Assembly (NCBI RefSeq): GCF_016097555.1
Contig: NC_054704.1
Coordinates: 25,980,236-26,044,235 of the forward strand
Origin: Gigantopelta aegis
Lineage: Eukaryota; Mollusca; Gastropoda; Neomphalida; Peltospiridae
Direction of reading: 5' to 3'
DNA length: 64,000 nucleotides
Below the pieces are notes generated by a model. It saw only the letters and a list, made by a program, of their open reading frames with translations. It was not told where the DNA came from and did not search any database. The translations under genes were made by a program, and so were the position numbers. Positions 59,301 through 64,000 of this stretch are shown here, one piece after another. Position 1 is the first letter of the stretch. Each line of letters starts with the position of its first letter.

Positions 59301-62300
59301 ATTTTCTTTCTGAGGGAGGACCCCACCATACTCCTGTTGACTGTGGTTACATTCAATTCCATAGAGCCATACCCAAAAATTTCTTTCTGGCAGAAACACT
59401 GGTGGTAGTGCTCCATGTTCATTGTTTGATGATGGTGCATCAGAATCAGACGACCTGTCCATACAAAACCTCTTTTTCTAGGCAAGTATTCGTTTCTGAT
59501 GAGTATCAGAAAAGCTAATGTCATGTTGTGTGCAGTGTTTTTTCTGTGTTCTTTGCGCCATGGGAGTCCTTTTGCAGATAGTTCCTGGTTCTGCTGCCTT
59601 AGGGTGTACTTCACTAGTTTCAAGAATGCCTGGTTTATCAGCTAGTGTAACAGACAAACCAGAATAGTTAAGCAAACTGAAGCTGGTATCCTTTAATGAA
59701 GAAACTATGTTTAGCAGCTTATTGGTTTGGAATACACCGAGTTCAAGTGAAGCTTATTCAAAGGATATAGGGTTTACATTTCCATCGAGGATGTGTACTG
59801 AATATCAAATCCAGAAGTAGTGAACACTATACCATGTCCACCTGTTGAGTATGCAGGATTCTCTACAGGTTATATTGAGTGAACAGTAACCCCTGCAGCT
59901 TCTGCTGTGTACTCTCTGGGTTCTGTTGTGTGTTCAGTGCACACTCCTGGTTTTGTTGTGTATTTGGTGATCTCTCCGGGTTCTGTTGTGTGTCTAGTGA
60001 TCTCTGCAAGTTATAATGTGTGTTCAGTGATCTCTCCAGATTCTGTTGTGTGTCCAGTGATCTCTCCAGGTTCTATTGTGTGTTCAGTGATCTCTTCAGG
60101 TTCTGTTGTGTGTCCAGTAATCTGTCCAGGTTCTGTTGTGTGTTCAGTGATCTTTCCAGGTTCTGTTGTGTGTTCAGTGATCTCTCCAGGTTCTATTGTG
60201 TTCATGTGTATTCAGTGATATCTCCAGACTATGTTATGTGCAGTGTTCTCTCCGTGTTTTATTGAGTGTTAAGTGATCAATCCTCCGGTGTCTGTTGTGT
60301 GTGCTAAATTATTTCCTGCATCTATTGTGACTGATATGCCATGTTCAAGTTCTCTTGTGTATGCTATATCATGATCATGGTATGCTGTATGTGTGTTCTG
60401 TCATGTTCTTCTTCAGGTTCTGTTGTGTGTACTATGTCACATTCGGGTTCTGTTGTGTGTGCCACATCATGTTCAGGTTTTGTTGTGAGTTCTCTATTAT
60501 GTTCAGGTTCTGTCGCAAGTGACTTGATAAAGGCTGTGGTATGTGCTGCATTAGAAAAAATGTAGTGGGTTTCCTCTGAGGACTATGAGTCATATTTACC
60601 AAATGTTTGACATCCAATAGCCGATGATTAATTAATCAATGTGCTCTAGTGGTGTTGTTAAACAAAGCAAACAAATAAACTGTCGCAAGTGCTATGCTAC
60701 GTTCATTTTCTATGGTGATTATTTTCTCATGTTCAGCTTTTTGCTATGTTATGTTCAGGTCTTGTTGTCATTGATGTGCCAAGTTCTGTTGTGTATGTTA
60801 TATATCATGTTCAAGTCCTGTTTTGTGTGCTACATGTATGTCATGTTCAGCTTATGTTGTGTGTGCTATGTCATGTTCAGCTTCTGTTGTGCGTGCTATG
60901 TTGTGCTAATGTTTTGATGTGTGTGTTGTGTCATGTCCACGTTCAACATTCTGTTGCTTAGTTTAGCTTAGTAACTGGTTTAACGTGTCCATAGTCCATA
61001 TACCACTAGGGATTTCAAACACGTCTATCCTGAGTGCGGACTCCGATAGGATTGGGGGTCTGACTTGGGACAGGGATATTCTGTTGCAAATATTTGTTAA
61101 CTGTAACGTTAATCAAAGTTCATAGATCTTGCTATCGTTTATGTTGAGGCCACATTCATACAAATTACATGTTGGAAACTTTGCTTCAATTAAAAACATT
61201 TCAAAATAGATATTTGTTTTTCAAAAAAATTCACCAAAACATGTTTATTATTATAAATATGGTGCACATAAAATAGCAAACCATACAAACATTAATGTTA
61301 CTGCAATTCCTATTTATATATACAGACACCATTCTTGTCTATTGCCAAATGGTTCGTTGCATGCAGCTAGTACCAAATGTTTTTCTTAAATAGACTGGGC
61401 TCTAACAACGACAAAAGTCATATTATTTTGAGGATTCAAGCACATACAAATATTGACATAATGTGTGCTCTATTGTACTTCGCATTTGTAATTTCTATCA
61501 CAGACCGATAACAAAGAATACATATGTGTCGTATTTGGCATATACGACCTATGTCAGACATAATTATATAAAGAACTGTATTTAAAAGGGTGTATCTACC
61601 ACACACGACCAGTCGTGTGCACATAATGGACAGCAAGCAAATCGGAGGAAAGTCGTATGTGTCAGTTACGTCTATTTTCGTGCAAATTGGTATCTGTGAT
61701 TCATTTACGACCGTTTAAATCCTTCTGTTTAAGCAATGCAATTAGGGACACAGCTACGATTTTTTGTGACAATAATATGTAATCGGGGATGGGGATTCCG
61801 AATATGCCAAAAAGACGTTTTATGTCGTATCTGCCACTTATGACCGTTTAGCTCTCACGCAACGATTTGGGGTTTTCCCATTAATACATGTTATATATAG
61901 TTTATAGCCATCAAATGCTTCTAAATTAATGGTTAGCATTAAACAAAACTTACACAATTCAGTCTTACATTGTGGCATTCCTTTTACCAATTTGTTTTTC
62001 ATTGCAGAGGTTTGATTCACCCACTGATAATGCGATACCGAAGTGCTTATGTACCACTTGGGTAATTTCTTATGTTTTTAAATCATATATTTTATTATAA
62101 AATCATATTTGTAACAGAGATTTATAAGAAAAAGGCACTGCTAATGTGTATGGATGTGCAGTATTATTGGTATACAGATATATTATGATTAAAAGGTTAA
62201 ATGATATATATTAAAGTATACCTTACTTGTATCAATATACTTTATAATTTGTGTATTTCAAGTTCATTGTCATTTGGAAACTACAATCTTTTAGGTTCGA

Positions 62301-63569
62301 CTGATTATCTTAACTGTGTTTATAGATGTGAAAAAGGAAATGTCTGCCAATATTAAATAAGCTTTAGTACACTGAAGTGATCGATATATTGGAATATTTT
62401 ATTATTATTATTTCATGTTTTAAATAATAATTGTAAACTCAAGCATTGTCATTTCATAGTGTTCAATTTCTTTTTCAGAATAGCCCTTGGAGGAATGTTC
62501 CCAAATTGTTTATATCATTTCATAAATGCAGATTTTATTAGTTCTGCAACCTATAGCTGGAATTATTATTAGTAAGTATACTTGCACAAGGAGCTCCACA
62601 GAAACGTTTCCTTAATAGTTCAATATCTAATTAAAGGATCAATAAAACAATGTGCTCTAGTGGTGTCGTTAAACAAAACAAACTTTAATTTTGTAAATTA
62701 GGGATATTTGGAAACATAGAAGGGGTGGACATCTTGATAATTGGTTTCTTTAAGTTTGACGAGTTTACAAAATATATTTTAAAAGTAATTAATTTATATT
62801 TTTAATGTAAGTGAATGAATCAATGCTTAATGATACTCCAGCACAAAAAGACACATCGGCTATTGGGTGTCACACAAAGGTATAATAAAGCCACATTATA
62901 TTTATTCTGTTTGTGGTCATTATTAGGTACTATTGTCTACAATTCTTACCTTTTTAATTTTGTTTTTCAGTGACCCTCGATTTATTCTTGGGCTTTTGCT
63001 ATTTATTATTGGTTTTGTTATCAACCGATGGGCTGACTGGAAGCTTAGATCTTTAAGAAGTATGGACAGTTATGTCGAAGGTAAAACTTCTTGCATATCA
63101 GTATTTAATGACTGTTTTCTTCTCATCTATTTCGTATTTATTATATTCATATGTTTTTGCAATACGGATTGTCAATATAGATATTTCAGATAAGCCATTC
63201 TAACAACTAATTTTTTATCAGGAGAAGAGTGTTTGAACTATAGGTCATTGGAGGCTATTTTCCTCCTTTTTCAGCTTGTTAAATGAAGAATAAATATTGG
63301 GGGGGGGGGGTTGGAGGGGGGAGGCACTCCTGCCAAAAATGCTTTGAAATCAACTGGATCTCTGATCTCTAGGTATTCTCTGTAGTGTTTACCTAATTAT
63401 CATTACTTTGCTATTAGAACATTTTACTTGGATTTTTAAAATCAAATATGTCTTTTATCTTTATGCATTTTTTTTCAGGATCACAAGAATATTTAATCCC
63501 ATATGGATGTCTGTACGAGTTGGTATCATGTCCAAATTATTTAGGTGAATTCATTCAGTGGATTGGATG
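56246..63569 (+). CDS. SRD5A: Steroid 5-alpha-reductase homologue, seven exons, 3' end beyond window
   Basis: Exons 56246-56398, 56831-56914, 58234-58313, 62008-62061, 62479-62571, 62971-63080 and 63479-63569 join in phase through GT/AG sites into 221 codons plus 2 nt; about 40-45 C-terminal residues are missing. Family landmarks: 'APYGKH' (44-48; SRD5A2 SGYGKH), 'SDGLP' (where SRD5A2 has catalytic Glu57 in QELP), 'VGHYFHR' with Tyr103 (SRD5A2 HYFHR, Tyr91), 'DPRFILG', 'GFVINRWAD' and 'PNYLGEFIQWIG'. Several hydrophobic stretches fit the multi-pass ER-membrane fold. The family reduces the delta-4 bond of 3-oxo-steroids with NADPH; the substrate in this animal is unknown. Intron 3 carries a 3.3-kb transposon-like element. 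Confidence 0.85.
56831..56914 (+). CDS. SRD5A: SRD5A exon 2
   Basis: 28 codons between 'tttcttag' and 'gttg|gtaagt'. Encodes 'MIPQRLSHILSDGLPGI', the segment matching LPARAAWFLQELPSF of SRD5A2. Confidence 0.8.
57207..57575 (+). repeat. SINE, family C, full length, in SRD5A intron 2
   Basis: Head 'accggcctcggtggcgtcgt' with A-box 'gtggttagaccat' and B box 'gggtcggatccc'. The tail 'gcgtcgttaaataaaac' is followed by poly-T. Target-site duplication 'ataagtggttc' at about 57195-57205 and 57576-57588. Best reference copy of family C. Confidence 0.93.
57848..58148 (-). repeat. SINE, family A, minus strand, in SRD5A intron 2
   Basis: Tail 'gttttatttaacgacgcact' at the low end, head 'gctttaccactggtctacgt' at the high end. 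Target-site duplication 'catgttataatg' at 57836-57847 and 58149-58160. Confidence 0.93.
58234..58313 (+). CDS. SRD5A: SRD5A exon 3
   Basis: 80 bp between 'tccttgcag' and 'ccacag|gtgagt'. Encodes 'NYVFLAIFVGHYFHR', with the conserved Tyr. Confidence 0.85.
59900..60215. repeat. 30-bp minisatellite ('tctccaggttctgttgtgtg')
   Basis: About ten units of 30 bp with few differences, in phase with a ten-residue repeat on either strand. Confidence 0.9.
60530..60672 (+). repeat. SINE, family B fragment inside the 3.3-kb element
   Basis: 'tgtagtgggtttcctctgag' to 'ggtgttgttaaacaaagcaa'. It interrupts the antisense repeat tract. Confidence 0.75.
62008..62061 (+). CDS. SRD5A: SRD5A exon 4
   Basis: 54 bp between 'cattgcag' and 'cttgg|gtaat'. 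Encodes 'GLIHPLIMRYRSAYVPL', matching the family's L(I/V)YP.L.R loop. Confidence 0.82.
62479..62571 (+). CDS. SRD5A: SRD5A exon 5
   Basis: 93 bp between 'ctttttcag' and 'tatta|gtaagt'. Encodes 'GMFPNCLYHFINADFIS', the counterpart of CNGYLQSRYLSH. Confidence 0.8.
62634..62688 (+). repeat. SINE, family B tail fragment, SRD5A intron 5
   Basis: 'caatgtgctctagtggtgtc' then 'gttaaacaaaacaaacttt'. Confidence 0.75.
62833..62888 (-). repeat. Diverged SINE tail, minus strand, SRD5A intron 5
   Basis: 'taatgatactccagcacaaa' then 'acatcggctattgggtgtca': the inverse of a tail related to family B but with a 'ctccagcac' block instead of 'ctagagcac'. Confidence 0.55.
62971..63080 (+). CDS. SRD5A: SRD5A exon 6
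   Basis: 110 bp between 'tgtttttcag' and 'gtcgaag|gtaaaa'. Encodes 'DPRFILGLLLFIIGFVINRW', a strong family signature (DPRF.IG...G..IN). Confidence 0.88.
63297..63325. repeat. G run
   Basis: 'gggggggggg' then 'ttggaggggggagg' in SRD5A intron 6. Confidence 0.8.
63479..63569 (+). CDS. SRD5A: SRD5A exon 7
   Basis: 91 bp between 'ttttttcag' and 'ggatg|gtaagt'. Encodes 'YLIPYGCLYELVSCPNYLGE', matching IPRGGLFEYVTAANYFGE of SRD5A1. The next exon lies outside the window. Confidence 0.88.
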
Positions 63570-63936
63570 GTAAGTGTAAATATAAATGACAGTAATATAC
63601 TATATACATTGAGACCCCACCCCACCCACCCCCATACCAGATGCCCAAAGGACCAAGTAAAACATTCAGTTTTGAGGGGTATCCAATTTACTGTGGTTTT
63701 TAATTCTTTGTAGTATACTTTAGTTCCATTAACAAAACTGTCAAAAACATCATCAATCAAATGTGGATAAAATTATTCAATTATGATTATCCAACACAGT
63801 AACATTTTACAGTAGAGCAGGTGTCAAAAATGTAAAATTTATATGAATATGAAACATCGCAGTTCCATGCTTTGCGGCTGGTTTTGTGAGGGGGAAAAAA
63901 TCCACTTTAATGAGGTTCAGGTTTCAAGGAGTTTCA

Positions 63937-63937
<1 letters not shown>

Positions 63938-63986
<49 letters not shown>

Positions 63987-63990
63987 GCAC
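63938..63990. repeat. (TA)n then (CA)n microsatellite
   Basis: About 20 TA units followed by CA units at the window edge. Confidence 0.95.
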
Positions 63991-64000
63991 AGAGAACATG

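Larger units (their letters stand above)
59244..60960 (-). pseudogene. Decayed antisense coding tract with TTEPE-type repeats
   Basis: Read on the minus strand, 60960-60400 gives diverged 'EHDIAHTTEPE' units, 60210-60010 gives a clean ten-residue repeat 'EITEHTTEPG', and 59675-59244 gives non-repetitive pieces ('SLRKKMG', 'MDRSSDSDAPSSNNEHGALP'). Several stops and frame changes separate them, for example between 60400 and 60210. The acidic Thr/Pro/Glu composition looks like a protein linker rather than random intron. It lies wholly inside the 3.3-kb element and is probably that element's own gene; not recognised. Confidence 0.4.
58571..61859. mobile_element. 3.3-kb TIR-bounded element filling SRD5A intron 3
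   Basis: The left TIR 'cgtgagagccagaaggacgt' then 'aagtgca' (58571-58597) mirrors the right TIR at 61832-61859 ('tgccacttatgaccgtttag' then 'ctctcacg'); about 22 of 27 positions agree. Subterminal 'cttacgacc/tacgacc' motifs recur inside both ends. No target duplication was identified. The interior carries a broken antisense coding-like tract. Superfamily unknown. Confidence 0.6.

Noticed and set aside
59907-60218. Plus-strand 103-codon frame with 'GSVVCSVISP' repeats
   Set aside because: A 30-bp repeat is open in several frames. The composition of the minus strand looks more protein-like, and neither is an intact gene.

Overview
This window is animal nuclear DNA: AT-rich, intron-split genes with consensus GT/AG splice sites, dense SINEs, MITEs, foldback elements and microsatellites, and no bacterial-type operons. 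The tRNA-derived SINE families (tails reading gtcgttaaacaaaac or gtcgttaaataaaac) are of a kind I associate with molluscs, probably a gastropod. That is inference from repeat style; I cannot name the species.

Layout. 0-6 kb: no gene; SINEs, a probable pogo/Tigger-type terminal repeat, one hairpin. 6.2-10.2 kb: a broken DIRS-like tyrosine-recombinase retroelement on the minus strand with inverted termini, next to a small relative. 10.7-13.2 kb: a LINE 3' fragment and a degraded Tc1-like transposon with terminal inverted repeats (TIRs) and a TA target site. 15.2-15.4 kb: a Gypsy-type integrase remnant. 16.2-20.3 kb: about 2.4 tandem copies of a 1,556-bp unit carrying piggyBac-like TTAA ends. 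20-43 kb: mostly repeats, with a pogo-like transposase remnant at 30.5-31.06 kb, MITEs, a minisatellite and long microsatellites.

Genes. 44.1-51.2 kb (minus): a three-exon gene, 280 codons, ending in KKPWE, which I read as the peroxisomal PEX39/C6orf226-like family; its last exon carries an internal peptide repeat. 52.46-52.64 kb (plus): one orphan exon of a RecQ-like helicase (Q-motif and Walker A only). 56.2-63.6 kb (plus): seven exons of a steroid 5-alpha-reductase (SRD5A) homologue; its last exon lies beyond the window.

Most interesting: the helicase exon sits inside a 1.56-kb foldback element (arms about 450 bp, 9-12 bp flanking direct repeat), so it looks like an element-borne or captured gene fragment; small palindromic relatives lie in the neighbouring gene's intron. 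A second 3.3-kb TIR-bounded element almost fills SRD5A intron 3 and contains a decayed antisense coding tract with TTEPE-type repeats. The SINEs share a core and tail but use different tRNA-like heads.
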